Of a stretch of 64,000 bases of DNA, positions 14,441-23,355 are shown in pieces; the stretch's first letter is position 1; every line of letters begins with the position of its first letter. A program made the translations under genes and the position numbers. The stretch lies in assembly GCA_017409825.1 (NCBI GenBank), contig JAFQRZ010000005.1:1-64000 (forward strand). Reading direction: 5' to 3'. A model generated the notes under the pieces. The model ran no database searches, was not told the origin of the DNA, and was given only the letters and a program-made list of their open reading frames with translations. This stretch comes from Agathobacter sp. (GTDB taxonomy: Bacteria > Bacillota > Clostridia > Lachnospirales > Lachnospiraceae).

Positions 14441-17400
14441 ATGAAAGCCTATACAAAGGACATAATTAAGACAATTGTAAAAGGCATGAAGAGGTTCATG
14501 GCGCTGGCAATCATTGCAGCACTTGGTGTTTGTATGATGTCAGGGCTTAAGGCAGCTTGTGATGATTTGCGTTATACTGCAGATGATTTCTACGACAGAC
14601 AGAATCTGTTCGACATTATGGTGGTTTCTACCATGGGTCTTACCGAGGAGGATGTCGAAGCACTTGCTCAGATAGAAGGCATTGAGGATGTCGAGGGTGC
14701 GTATAGCGAGAAGGTGTATACGCAGGTGAATGGACAGACCAAGCAAGCTACGGTCAATGTGCTTAGCCAGAAAGAAATCAATGTGCCTTATGTTTTAGAA
14801 GGTGAGATGCCGTTGCGTTCGGATGAAATCGTCGTTACTCAGAAGTTTATGATTGAATCTGGTAAGCAGCTTGGAGATAAGCTTATTCTTGAAGAAGATA
14901 TGGACGAGGAAGACGATGAGGAGGAAGCAGACGAGGAAACGACGGAAGAATCGGAAGCGGATAATCGCTTCGAACTCGATTTGGAAAAAGAATACGAGTT
15001 TGAGGAAGAGGAATCCGAAGAAGAGGATATCGATGTTGAGGTAGAAGAAGAGGAAGCAGAACCCAACTTCCTCGTAACAGAGTATACGATTGTTGGTGTT
15101 GTGATTGATGTAACGGATATTAACAGCCAGGAAGGTGCGGTTGCATTCCGCGCGAATAATACCACAGATTATACCTTCTTCGTTCGTCCAGATGCGGTTT
15201 CCAGTGATATTTTTACAGCAGTATACATTACCTTGACGGGAACGGATGAATTGCGTTGTTATACCGATGAGTATGAGGCAAGGGTAGATGAAATCGTTAG
15301 TATCTTAGAAGAAGAGATAAAAGCAGACCGCGAGCAGGCTAGATATGATGAGGTAACTGGTGAGGCATTGGAAAAGGTGGAAGATGCCGAAGCTGAGGTT
15401 AATGATAAGCTGTCAGATGCGGAAAACGATATTCTAGATGCAAAGCTTGAGATAGAGGACGGCTGGTCAGAGCTTTTAGATGGTAAGCATGAGATTTTGG
15501 ACGGAGAAGCAGAGCTTGCAGAAGCCGAGAGGACGCTTCAAAAGGCGCAGAGAGAGCTGGAACGTGGCGAACGCGAACTGGATGAGGCAGAAGAAGAATT
15601 AGAGGCTGCCTGGGAAGAATTAGAGTCAGGAGAAGCGCTTCTTGAAACCAGTGAAACGGCTATCGTGGAAGGAAAAGAAACACTTGCTACGTCAAGGGAG
15701 GAACTGGAAAAGGCTAGAGAGGATATTCCAGGAACCTTCGATTCCATGGAAGCTGTATTAGAAAGCCAGATTGTTTCTACGAATGTAACAATTCGAAGAG
15801 TGGAGACAGAGATCCGTACGTTAAATGCGGAACTTGAATTGCTGCAGAGTATGGACACTAGTGGATATTCAGAAGAAGAATTAAAGGGCCATCAGCAAAA
15901 GGTGGAAGATAAGCAGACGGAAATCGAATCTGCGGAAGGTGAACTGGAAGCACTGAAAAAGTCTCGTGATGAAATGCAGAATACGCTGAATGGGTTAGAG
16001 GCGGATGAGCAGGCAGCTTATGAGGAATTGGATAAAGCAGAAGCCGAGTTAGATACCGCAGAGAAAGAGCTTGTTGAAGCGGAGGCTGAGCTTGAAAAAA
16101 ATAAAAAAGAATTGGAAGATGGCCGCAAAGAGTTAGAAAAGGCACAGGCCGATTTTGACCAGGCGAAAATCGATATTGATAACGGCTGGGAAGAGTTGGA
16201 AGATGGCTGGGAAGAATTAGAGGATGCTTATTTAGAGCTTGCGGACGGTAGGGCGGAACTGGAAGAAGGCCAGGCTGAGTTTGAAGATGGTAAGCAGAAG
16301 TACGAGGATGGCGTAAAGGAATTCCAGGATAGAAAAGAGGAAGCTTTAGATAAGATTGCAGATGCGAGACAGGAAATTGCAGATTTGAAGATGACATCCT
16401 GGTATATTTCGACTAGAACTGCTTTAACGGGTTATACGAATGTCAAAACGGATGCTCAGTGTATTGAGTCTATTGGAAATGCATTCCCAATTCTGTTTTT
16501 GACCGTAGCGATTTTGATTAGCTTGACTACGATTTCGCGAATGGTAGAAGAGGATAGAGGTTTAATCGGTACATACAAAGCACTTGGATTCACAGACAAA
16601 GAGGTTCGTCGTAAGTATGTGATTTATGCGCTGCTGGCATGTGTTGTAGGTGGTTTGCTTGGATTGTTCTTAGGCTTTGTCGTATTGCCAGAAATTATAT
16701 TTACCGTATTTGGTGTTATGTATCAGTTTACGGAGTATAGTCTGGCATTCAACTGGATTTATGGTATTGGTGGTATCATATTGTTTATGATTGCGATTGT
16801 GGGTTCTGCGATTATTTCATGCAGTACAGAGCTTTCACACATGCCAGCTATGCTGATGCGTCCTAAGGCACCAAAGAATGGTTCTCGCGTGCTATTAGAG
16901 CGTGTGACACCAGTATGGAGTCGTTTGTCATTCTTGAACAAGGTAACGGCACGTAATTTGTTCCGCTATAAGAAACGATTGTTTATGACCTTGTTTGGGA
17001 TTGCAGGCTGTACCTCCATTCTGTTGGCTGGATTTACGATTAAAGATACCGTAACTCGCTTAATGCCGATGCAGTATGAGGTAACCTATAACTTCGATGT
17101 GATGATTGTTTCGGATGATAATGAAAAACTGTCGGAATATCTCGATGATAATCGTGTGCGAGCTTATTTGAACCCTATGATTACGAATGTGAAGGTAATC
17201 AATGAAGATGGACGTGAAGAAAGCGTTCAGCTTGTTGTCGTTCCGAATGAGGAATCTTTAAGAGGTTATATTAATCTGGTTGACCGTGATGGTAACAAGG
17301 TGCTGTTGGAAGATGGTATGGTGCTTAGCACCATCAATATCGCGGAAGTACAGGGATATGATGAGGGCGATACCATAACCATTCAAAGCATGGCTTTGGA

Positions 17401-18043
17401 AAATGCCGAAGTAGAAATTAACCATATTGTAATGAATTACCTTGGAAATACCATTTATATGACGGAAAACACCTATAGCGATTTGTTTGATGATTATGAA
17501 GCAAATGGTGCGTATGTCATGTTAAATAGCGGTGTAGGCAGTCATGAGGAATATGCAAAGAACTTGGCACAGCAGGATGGTATTTTATCCGCTATTTCGA
17601 TAGAAGGTTTCTTATCGAACTTTGATAGCGTATTCCGTATTATAAACCTGGTAGTAACCATTGTTATTACTTTGGCGGCAGCACTTGCATTTGTTGTATT
17701 GTTTACCTTATCGACGACTAATATCTCAGAACGTGAAAGAGAATTGGCGACGATTAAAGTATTAGGTTTCTTTGATCGAGAAGTACATCTGTATGTAAAT
17801 AAAGAAACCTTGATTTTAACGAGTATCGGTATTCTGCTTGGTATGCCACTTGGAAAAGTGTTTGGTATCTGGCTGATGTCGATTTTGAAGATGCCATCGA
17901 TTTACTTCGCAGATTATCTTGCACCAATTAGCTACTTGTATGCAGCAGTGATTGCGATTGTGTTCGCGTTTGTAGTAAATAAGATAACGGATAAATCGTT
18001 AGATAAGATTGATCCTGTAGAAGCATTGAAATCAATTGAGTAA
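14441..18043 (+). CDS. FtsX-like ABC permease with giant extracellular coiled coil
   Basis: 1200 residues, about three times a simple MacB permease. TM1 is near residues 18-38; the extracellular part then includes a Glu/Asp-rich insert (about 150-205, long runs of E and D) and a coiled coil (about 290-640) built of ExxLxxG-type repeats such as ELEDGWEELED. Three TM helices follow (about 682-800), then a second FtsX half with another extracellular domain and three final helices. It partners with the ATPase at 13728. The coiled coil could span the wall and push on a wall enzyme or membrane partner; function is unknown. Such permeases occur across Firmicutes, but the acidic insert is unusual. 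Confidence 0.9.
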   Translation: MKAYTKDIIKTIVKGMKRFMALAIIAALGVCMMSGLKAACDDLRYTADDFYDRQNLFDIMVVSTMGLTEEDVEALAQIEGIEDVEGAYSEKVYTQVNGQTKQATVNVLSQKEINVPYVLEGEMPLRSDEIVVTQKFMIESGKQLGDKLILEEDMDEEDDEEEADEETTEESEADNRFELDLEKEYEFEEEESEEEDIDVEVEEEEAEPNFLVTEYTIVGVVIDVTDINSQEGAVAFRANNTTDYTFFVRPDAVSSDIFTAVYITLTGTDELRCYTDEYEARVDEIVSILEEEIKADREQARYDEVTGEALEKVEDAEAEVNDKLSDAENDILDAKLEIEDGWSELLDGKHEILDGEAELAEAERTLQKAQRELERGERELDEAEEELEAAWEELESGEALLETSETAIVEGKETLATSREELEKAREDIPGTFDSMEAVLESQIVSTNVTIRRVETEIRTLNAELELLQSMDTSGYSEEELKGHQQKVEDKQTEIESAEGELEALKKSRDEMQNTLNGLEADEQAAYEELDKAEAELDTAEKELVEAEAELEKNKKELEDGRKELEKAQADFDQAKIDIDNGWEELEDGWEELEDAYLELADGRAELEEGQAEFEDGKQKYEDGVKEFQDRKEEALDKIADARQEIADLKMTSWYISTRTALTGYTNVKTDAQCIESIGNAFPILFLTVAILISLTTISRMVEEDRGLIGTYKALGFTDKEVRRKYVIYALLACVVGGLLGLFLGFVVLPEIIFTVFGVMYQFTEYSLAFNWIYGIGGIILFMIAIVGSAIISCSTELSHMPAMLMRPKAPKNGSRVLLERVTPVWSRLSFLNKVTARNLFRYKKRLFMTLFGIAGCTSILLAGFTIKDTVTRLMPMQYEVTYNFDVMIVSDDNEKLSEYLDDNRVRAYLNPMITNVKVINEDGREESVQLVVVPNEESLRGYINLVDRDGNKVLLEDGMVLSTINIAEVQGYDEGDTITIQSMALENAEVEINHIVMNYLGNTIYMTENTYSDLFDDYEANGAYVMLNSGVGSHEEYAKNLAQQDGILSAISIEGFLSNFDSVFRIINLVVTIVITLAAALAFVVLFTLSTTNISERERELATIKVLGFFDREVHLYVNKETLILTSIGILLGMPLGKVFGIWLMSILKMPSIYFADYLAPISYLYAAVIAIVFAFVVNKITDKSLDKIDPVEALKSIE

Positions 18044-18050
18044 GTTTACG

Positions 18051-18130
18051 AAAAGCCCCGTGTAAAATATATAATTTATCGCTGTACTGGCGTAAGGCTT
18101 CTAAATTATATATTTTACACGGGGCTTTTT
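18051..18130. terminator. Long bidirectional terminator with conserved-loop element
   Basis: Perfect 28-bp stem (18051-18078 with 18102-18129): GC-rich outside, AT-rich inside, A-run on the left and T-run on the right, between convergent genes. The 23-nt loop (18079-18101) is nearly the reverse complement of the loop of the hairpin at 30761, 21 of 23 bases matching. Confidence 0.93.
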
Positions 18131-18157
18131 TAAGCTTTTTTTAAGATTTCAATGCTT

Positions 18158-18979
18158 CTACAGGATGCAGCTATCAAAAATTATCAGTTCGAATTTGTTT
18201 TCTTTTGCACGCTTATATTCTTCTTCGCTTTTCACTGTGTAGCATACGGAGAGACCTCCAAGTGCGAGGCAGGTGCGACGAGAAATGTTGTTTGCGTGCG
18301 CGTGGTTGTAAGCGATGAAGTCTGGTCTGGTTAAAAAGTTAAAAGGCATGTAAGGAAGAATTGCGTATAACAGCTTTCCTTTGTAGGTAGGATTGCGGAA
18401 GAACTCTTCACACAACTGGCCTCGCAACACATCTGGTCGGTTTTTGCGGTACCAGAGGAGGGCAAGCGGATGGAAGCTTTCGATGCAATAAATGCCTTTG
18501 TAATTCTTTAACACTTCGTTTGCATACTGGCAAACTCTTGTCTGAGCACGGTCTAATTTGAATTCTAAGATAAATGGAACCTTTCCATCAACTACTTCCA
18601 AGAACTGTTCAAAGGTAGGAATGGTTTCTTCTGAATTTGCCAGCTTCATCTGCTGTAATTCTTCTAGTGTATAGTCCCAAACCTTGCCTTCTACGCCACA
18701 CATTCTTTTTAAGGTAGCATCGTGGAATACCACTAACTTTTCATCTTTACTTAATTGAACATCTAATTCGATGCCATATCCTGCATCGACGGCTTTTTGA
18801 AAAGCCGCCAATGAATTTTCAGGTGCATCAGAATTGTTATCAAACAATCCTCTGTGAGCATAGTGTCTGTTTTTAAACGGAGCACGGTCTGCTCGGTTTA
18901 TCATGCGTGGTGCCACTAAAAAGATATAAATCAAAACAAGCACCAGCACTGTAATAAGTATATTTACAATTACGTCCAT
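18158..18979 (-). CDS. Glycerophosphodiester phosphodiesterase, membrane-anchored
   Basis: Hydrolyses glycerophosphodiesters (deacylated phospholipids or teichoic-acid units) to glycerol 3-phosphate and an alcohol. An N-terminal helix (about residues 3-22) anchors it. Catalytic His-Arg in HRGLFDN, PENSLAAFQ, the metal ligands in GIELDVQLSKDEKLVVFHD and FILEFKL fit the GDPD family. The frame opens at 19006, but GAGGG 7 nt ahead of ATG 18979 (MDVIVNILITVL) decides the start. 273 residues. Transcribed after the MFS gene at 19013, which it follows closely. Confidence 0.93.
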   Translation of the reverse strand: MDVIVNILITVLVLVLIYIFLVAPRMINRADRAPFKNRHYAHRGLFDNNSDAPENSLAAFQKAVDAGYGIELDVQLSKDEKLVVFHDATLKRMCGVEGKVWDYTLEELQQMKLANSEETIPTFEQFLEVVDGKVPFILEFKLDRAQTRVCQYANEVLKNYKGIYCIESFHPLALLWYRKNRPDVLRGQLCEEFFRNPTYKGKLLYAILPYMPFNFLTRPDFIAYNHAHANNISRRTCLALGGLSVCYTVKSEEEYKRAKENKFELIIFDSCIL

Positions 18980-19012
18980 AAGGAATCCCTCATTTAATGA
19001 TGTCACGTTATC

Positions 19013-20302
19013 TTAGTCGTCAACGTCTAAGTTTTCTAAAGCACTTTTCTTTTTCGCTGGTTTTGAGTCACCATGTCTTACCTGTGACATTGTGATAATC
19101 GCAAGGATACAGAATACTACCGAATATGGGAATAATGTTCTGTAGCCTACATTTTCTAATAACCATCCAGAAAGGATAGGTGTGATAACCTGTGCTGTCA
19201 TAGAGAAGGTATAGTATAAACCAGTGTATTTTCCTACGTCACCGGCAGAAGCGATTTCTACTACCATTGGGTAAGAGTTTACACCGATAGCAGCCCATGC
19301 AAAACCGATGATACAGAAGAATACTACCATGACTGGATGATATTCATTAAATAAGCTTGCAGCAAAGAAACAGCCGCCTAATAATGCAACACCGATGATA
19401 ATGGTTTTCTTACGACCGATATTACTTGCGATAGAACCAATTGGAATGTAGCTGATGATAGCTGCAACAGTTGCTACTAATAAACAATCTGCATATCCAC
19501 CGCCTTCTAAGCCCCAAACCTGCTCTGCATAGCGAGAGAAGGCTGTGGTAACTGCGTTGTAAGCAATAAACCAGAATGCAACAGATAAAAGGATGAAGCA
19601 GAGGCTTCGGAATACATCTTTTGGAAGTTTCTGACCTTCGTTTGTGTTTGCTGGTTCTTCCTCTTCAACAATGCCTTCTAAGATTTCCAATTCTTCTCTT
19701 TCTTTACGAAGTTTATTTTCTTTAATAGTAAAGTAAAGAACAATAACACTGATTGCCATTACTGCACCCACAGATAAGAATAGTGGGAAGTAATTTGGCT
19801 TCGTTGAGGATCCAACTAGAAGTTTAATCAATATAAGTGTAAAAACACCACCTACAGCGCCCATTAAGTTGATAACTGCATTTGCTTTACTACGAAGTGG
19901 TTTTGGCGTCAAGTCAGGCATCAATGCTACTGCAGGGGAACGATAGGTGCCCATACAAATTAATACGAAGAATAACCCACCAACGAATAAAGGTAAATTA
20001 ACTGTGTGGTTTGCAATTGGCAGGATAACCAAAAGGGCACAAGTAAGAGCTGTACCAATTAAAATAAAAGGCATACGTCTACCGATTTTGGTATTTACCT
20101 TATCAGAGAGGGAACCAAAGATTGGGAGCAAAAAGAGTGCTAATATATTGTCAATTGCCATAATTGCACCAGTAAGAGTTTCCCCCATGCCAAATGTGTT
20201 TTTAAGAATTTTTGGTATTTCGTTGTCGTACATCTGCCAGAAAGCACTGATAGACATGAATGCAAGACCGATGAGTACCGTTCTCTTGTAATTCAGTTTC
20301 AT
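19013..20302 (-). CDS. MFS transporter (SLC45/GPH-like sugar transporter)
   Basis: 429 residues with about 12 hydrophobic helices. The loop-2/3 motif GSLSDKVNTKIGRRMPFIL and its second-half counterpart GSIASNIGRKKTIIIG are the MFS signature. N-terminal FWQMYDNEIPKIL resembles the SLC45-like sucrose-transporter branch. A charged cytoplasmic loop separates the halves (about residues 195-225, Glu-rich). Substrate is probably a sugar or glycoside, judged by family only. AAGGAG lies well placed before ATG 20302. Probably co-transcribed with the phosphodiesterase gene. Confidence 0.85.
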   Translation of the reverse strand: MKLNYKRTVLIGLAFMSISAFWQMYDNEIPKILKNTFGMGETLTGAIMAIDNILALFLLPIFGSLSDKVNTKIGRRMPFILIGTALTCALLVILPIANHTVNLPLFVGGLFFVLICMGTYRSPAVALMPDLTPKPLRSKANAVINLMGAVGGVFTLILIKLLVGSSTKPNYFPLFLSVGAVMAISVIVLYFTIKENKLRKEREELEILEGIVEEEEPANTNEGQKLPKDVFRSLCFILLSVAFWFIAYNAVTTAFSRYAEQVWGLEGGGYADCLLVATVAAIISYIPIGSIASNIGRKKTIIIGVALLGGCFFAASLFNEYHPVMVVFFCIIGFAWAAIGVNSYPMVVEIASAGDVGKYTGLYYTFSMTAQVITPILSGWLLENVGYRTLFPYSVVFCILAIITMSQVRHGDSKPAKKKSALENLDVDD

Positions 20303-20415
20303 TTTTTACTTCTCCTTAAAGTTAGTTATAATATATACCCATTATACATCATTTGGATGAAAAAGGAAATTGTGAAGTTTGTAAATTTTCTTTTGCTTAA
20401 ATTGGGAAAAGTGTC

Positions 20416-20444
20416 TTGATTTTGGGGTGGGAAAATGGTAATAT
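20416..20444 (+). promoter_or_regulatory. Promoter of tRNA-Leu
   Basis: TTGATT (20416-20421), 17-bp spacer, TAATAT (20439-20444). The rest of the 20303-20486 gap holds only the MFS leader on the other strand (a TATAAT at 20346-20341). Confidence 0.75.
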
Positions 20445-20486
20445 ATCACTTGCTGATGCATATCTTATATATGTGCAATAAAACAG

Positions 20487-20567
20487 GCGGCTGTGGCGGA
20501 ACTGGCAGACGCGCCAGATTTAGGTTCTGGTGTCCCCGACGTGCAGGTTCGATTCCTGTCAGCCGCA
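20487..20567 (+). tRNA. tRNA-Leu (TAG)
   Basis: 81-nt class II tRNA, acceptor GCGGCTG/CAGCCGC, anticodon loop TTTAGGT. CCA not encoded. Confidence 0.97.
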
Positions 20568-20575
20568 TGAAAATG

Positions 20576-20628
20576 AGCCCTATCGTAAGGATTTTGGAAG
20601 GAAATCTTTACGATAGGGCTTGTTTTAT
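20576..20628 (+). terminator. Terminator of tRNA-Leu
   Basis: Long stem beginning AGCCCTATCGTAA (20576) pairing with TTTACGATAGGGCT (ends 20620), followed by TGTTTTATT. Confidence 0.9.
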
Positions 20629-20668
20629 TGAATAAAACGTAAAAAGTTTAATAAATTCGGTGCTTCCG

Positions 20669-20697
20669 TTGACTTTCCCATAAAATAAGAGTATTAT
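20669..20697 (+). promoter_or_regulatory. Sigma-A promoter of chemoreceptor gene
   Basis: TTGACT (20669-20674), 17-bp spacer, TATTAT (20692-20697). No sigma-28 (flagellar) promoter was found here. Confidence 0.75.
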
Positions 20698-20778
20698 TAT
20701 TTTATATAATTTGTACGGAAAATAAGGCGTTTTGCATAATCCTATTGTGCACAATGTCAATGAGCCAAGGAGGAGAAA

Positions 20779-22539
20779 ATGGGAAAGAAAATTGGTGTAA
20801 AAATTACAGTAATGATGCTTATCATGGCGATTATGTATTTAATTACATCTTTTGCCAGCGGATTTGCACAGGAACAGGCTTTGGGTGGATTGAACCGTGT
20901 GTATAACAAGTGGGTTCAGTTGGAGCGATATGAAACAAAATTGGTTAAGGCAACCGACAACTGTAACTTTTATTCAAATATGATTGTACACTATAAAATG
21001 CCAGCTGTTCAGAAAACTTTAGCAGAAAATGTTCCTGGAATTATTGAAGAGACAAAGGGCTATTTTAAAGAAATGCATGCGATTGTAAATGCATTGGAAC
21101 CAAATGATTTGGAAGGAAGCAAGATTAAGAAGGCGGATGTTCAGGCTGCATTAAAGGCATACGAAGAAACAACAATCGTTGTTCAGAATCAGGCGGCAGA
21201 GGTTGCAAGACTTTATTTAGAAGGTAAGCCAGAAGAATCTGCGGCAGCAAATAATGGTGCTACAGCGAATCTTACAGCAATGGGCGATGCAGAAACTGCT
21301 TTTATGACAATGGTTTCTAAAGCAGCGGATGGATTGATGAAACAGAAACAGGCAAATGTTGCTATGTATTCAAGCATTTCAGATACCATGTTCTTTGTAT
21401 TTATTGGTGCAGCAGTACTTATGATTATCTATATCAATAAGACGGTTGCAAGTCCTGCAAAGAATGCAAGTGGACACTTGGGACAGATTATTGAAAAGAT
21501 TGAAAATAATGAAGGTGACCTTACCGAACGTATTCAGATTAAGACCAAGGACGAAGTTGGTCAGCTTGTAAATGGTGTAAACGGATTCATCGAACAGCTT
21601 CAGGGGATTATGGTTAAGATTCGTGATGAATCTACTCATATGAATGAGCTGGTAAATAATATTACAAATGGTATCAATGATTCCAATGAAAATGCGAGCA
21701 GCATTTCCGCTACCATGGAAGAGCTTTCTGCTAGTATGGAAGAAGTTGCAGCTACATTGGATGAAATCACCTCAGGTTCTCAGGATATTCTTCATTCTGC
21801 AAATGAAATGAGTGATATGGCAGAAACTGGTAAAGAATATGTTGGTGGAATCAAAGATCGTGCTATCAACGTTCGTAGTGAAGCAGAAACAAGTAAGTCT
21901 ACTACAACAGAAATGCTTTCTGGTATTCGTGAGCTCTTAGAAGTAGCGATTGAAAACAGCCGTAGCGTAGAACAGATTAACGCACTTACAAATGATATCT
22001 TAGGTATTTCCAGCCAGACCAACCTCTTAGCACTCAATGCTTCTATTGAAGCGGCTCGTGCTGGTGAAGCTGGTAGAGGTTTTGCAGTAGTAGCTGATGA
22101 AATTCGTGATTTGGCAGAACGTTCGAAAGATACAGCAAATAACATTCAGGCAATCAGTGGTATGGTTACTGGTGCAGTAGAAGATCTTGCTAAGAATGCA
22201 AATGACATGATTTCGTTCATCGATGAAACAGTTCTTACCGATTATGATAAGTTTGTGGGTATGGCAAATACATATCATGAAGATGCAGATCACATGGATG
22301 AAATCTTACAAAACTTCTATGCAAGTGCAGAAAGACTTCGTAATACCATGGCTCAGATGGCAGAAGGTATCGATGGTATCAATATTGCTGTAGATGAAAG
22401 TGCACAGGGTGTAACAGTTGCAGCACAGAGTACAGGTGCATTGGTAGAAGCATTAGTTTCTATTAAAGGGGAAGCAGATATCAATATGGATATTTCACAG
22501 AGCCTTCAGGGTGAAGTTAGCAGATTCAAGAATATCTAA
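20779..22539 (+). CDS. Methyl-accepting chemotaxis protein
   Basis: 586-residue transmembrane chemoreceptor. TM1 about residues 9-28, an extracellular four-helix-type sensing domain (30-195), TM2 about 198-217, HAMP domain (220-275) and a long cytoplasmic signalling coiled coil. The kinase-contact tip is intact: [20 protein letters not shown] then [17 protein letters not shown]. It would control CheA kinase and thus motility; the ligand is unknown. AAGGAGG precedes the ATG. Monocistronic: own promoter and terminator. Supports a motile host. Confidence 0.95.
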   Translation: MGKKIGVKITVMMLIMAIMYLITSFASGFAQEQALGGLNRVYNKWVQLERYETKLVKATDNCNFYSNMIVHYKMPAVQKTLAENVPGIIEETKGYFKEMHAIVNALEPNDLEGSKIKKADVQAALKAYEETTIVVQNQAAEVARLYLEGKPEESAAANNGATANLTAMGDAETAFMTMVSKAADGLMKQKQANVAMYSSISDTMFFVFIGAAVLMIIYINKTVASPAKNASGHLGQIIEKIENNEGDLTERIQIKTKDEVGQLVNGVNGFIEQLQGIMVKIRDESTHMNELVNNITNGINDSNENASSISATMEELSASMEEVAATLDEITSGSQDILHSANEMSDMAETGKEYVGGIKDRAINVRSEAETSKSTTTEMLSGIRELLEVAIENSRSVEQINALTNDILGISSQTNLLALNASIEAARAGEAGRGFAVVADEIRDLAERSKDTANNIQAISGMVTGAVEDLAKNANDMISFIDETVLTDYDKFVGMANTYHEDADHMDEILQNFYASAERLRNTMAQMAEGIDGINIAVDESAQGVTVAAQSTGALVEALVSIKGEADINMDISQSLQGEVSRFKNI

Positions 22540-22562
22540 TAAAATATGGAAACAAATAAGAA

Positions 22563-22603
22563 ACAGGTCATGCAAGAATCTTGCATGACCTGTGTTGTTT
22601 TTA
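22563..22603. terminator. Bidirectional terminator
   Basis: Perfect 14-bp stem ACAGGTCATGCAAG/CTTGCATGACCTGT, 3-nt loop, T-rich right flank; sits between the chemoreceptor and the convergent TetR gene. Confidence 0.9.
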
Positions 22604-23167
22604 TTGGTCCAGAGGTTTGTCGAATGCCAGTGGAGGAAAATTCAAAATTTGATGAGATATTTCACACATTTCCTCTATAGAGCGACTAAAATTATTATGA
22701 TACCATTGAAAGACAAGTCCGATAAAGCCGTTGGTGTAGAATGCTAAAATTTCTATATTATACTCGTTCCATTCAGAGTGGATAAACTTATGCATACCAA
22801 AATCCATTCGGCAGCAACACAGTACTGCACGTATCGGCAGTAGCGATTCTAAATGGTTTCGTTCTAAAACATCTAGTAAATGTTTCTCTCGTTTCCAAAA
22901 ATGAAAAAAGCTTTTTAGACCATCTTTAGAGGTGGTTGAAAGAATTTCTTTGCTACATTCATAGAAACAATTATCGAGAAAGGCATATAGAACATCATCC
23001 TTACAATCAAATAAACGATAAAAAATATTACGGCTAAGCCCTGTTTGAGCACAAAGATCTGTGATGGTAATATCTGCATATTGACGCTCTTGCATAGCAG
23101 AATAGAGTGCTTTGTAAAAGGTCTGCTGTTGTTGTGCTGTTTTCTCGGTGGTACATTGACGGTACAT
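22601..23167 (-). CDS. TetR/AcrR family transcriptional regulator
   Basis: 188 residues. The N-terminal helix-turn-helix is clear: ITITDLCAQTGLSRNIFYRL followed by CKDDVLYAFLDNCF. The C-terminal effector domain is Cys/Trp-rich and unassigned. It is divergent from the GPH symporter gene at 23356 with 188 bp between them, so it most likely controls that symporter and itself. Candidate operators in the gap include the palindrome TTTTTTCGAAAAAA at 23251-23264, though a homopolymer palindrome of this kind may be chance. Confidence 0.88.
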   Translation of the reverse strand: MYRQCTTEKTAQQQQTFYKALYSAMQERQYADITITDLCAQTGLSRNIFYRLFDCKDDVLYAFLDNCFYECSKEILSTTSKDGLKSFFHFWKREKHLLDVLERNHLESLLPIRAVLCCCRMDFGMHKFIHSEWNEYNIEILAFYTNGFIGLVFQWYHNNFSRSIEEMCEISHQILNFPPLAFDKPLDQ

Positions 23168-23306
23168 AAAATACTTCTCCTAAAGTAAATATATATTATC
23201 TTACAAAAATCGACATAATTTGTCAATTTGTCTAATTATCAAAGGTTTAATTTTTTCGAAAAAACACGAAAACGCTTTTTTGTTGCTAGTGAAGGGCCAG
23301 GAAGTC

Positions 23307-23334
23307 TTGTATACTTAGGGTATCATATTATGAT
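23307..23334 (+). promoter_or_regulatory. Promoter of GPH symporter gene
   Basis: TTGTAT (23307-23312), 16-bp spacer, TATGAT (23329-23334), then TAGGAGGAAAAGAAAATG. Confidence 0.7.
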
Positions 23335-23355
23335 TAAAAATAGGAGGAAAAGAAA

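Noticed and set aside
14839..15858. Serine-rich minus-strand frames opposite the coiled-coil permease
   Set aside because: They are the complement of Glu/Asp/Lys-rich codons, a known artefact; no RBS.
15370..16390. Tandem DNA repeats in the permease coiled coil
   Set aside because: Repetition is at the level of heptad-like protein sequence with changing codons, not a DNA repeat array.
23251..23264. TTTTTTCGAAAAAA as a definite TetR operator
   Set aside because: Homopolymer palindromes arise by chance in AT-rich DNA; left as a candidate only.
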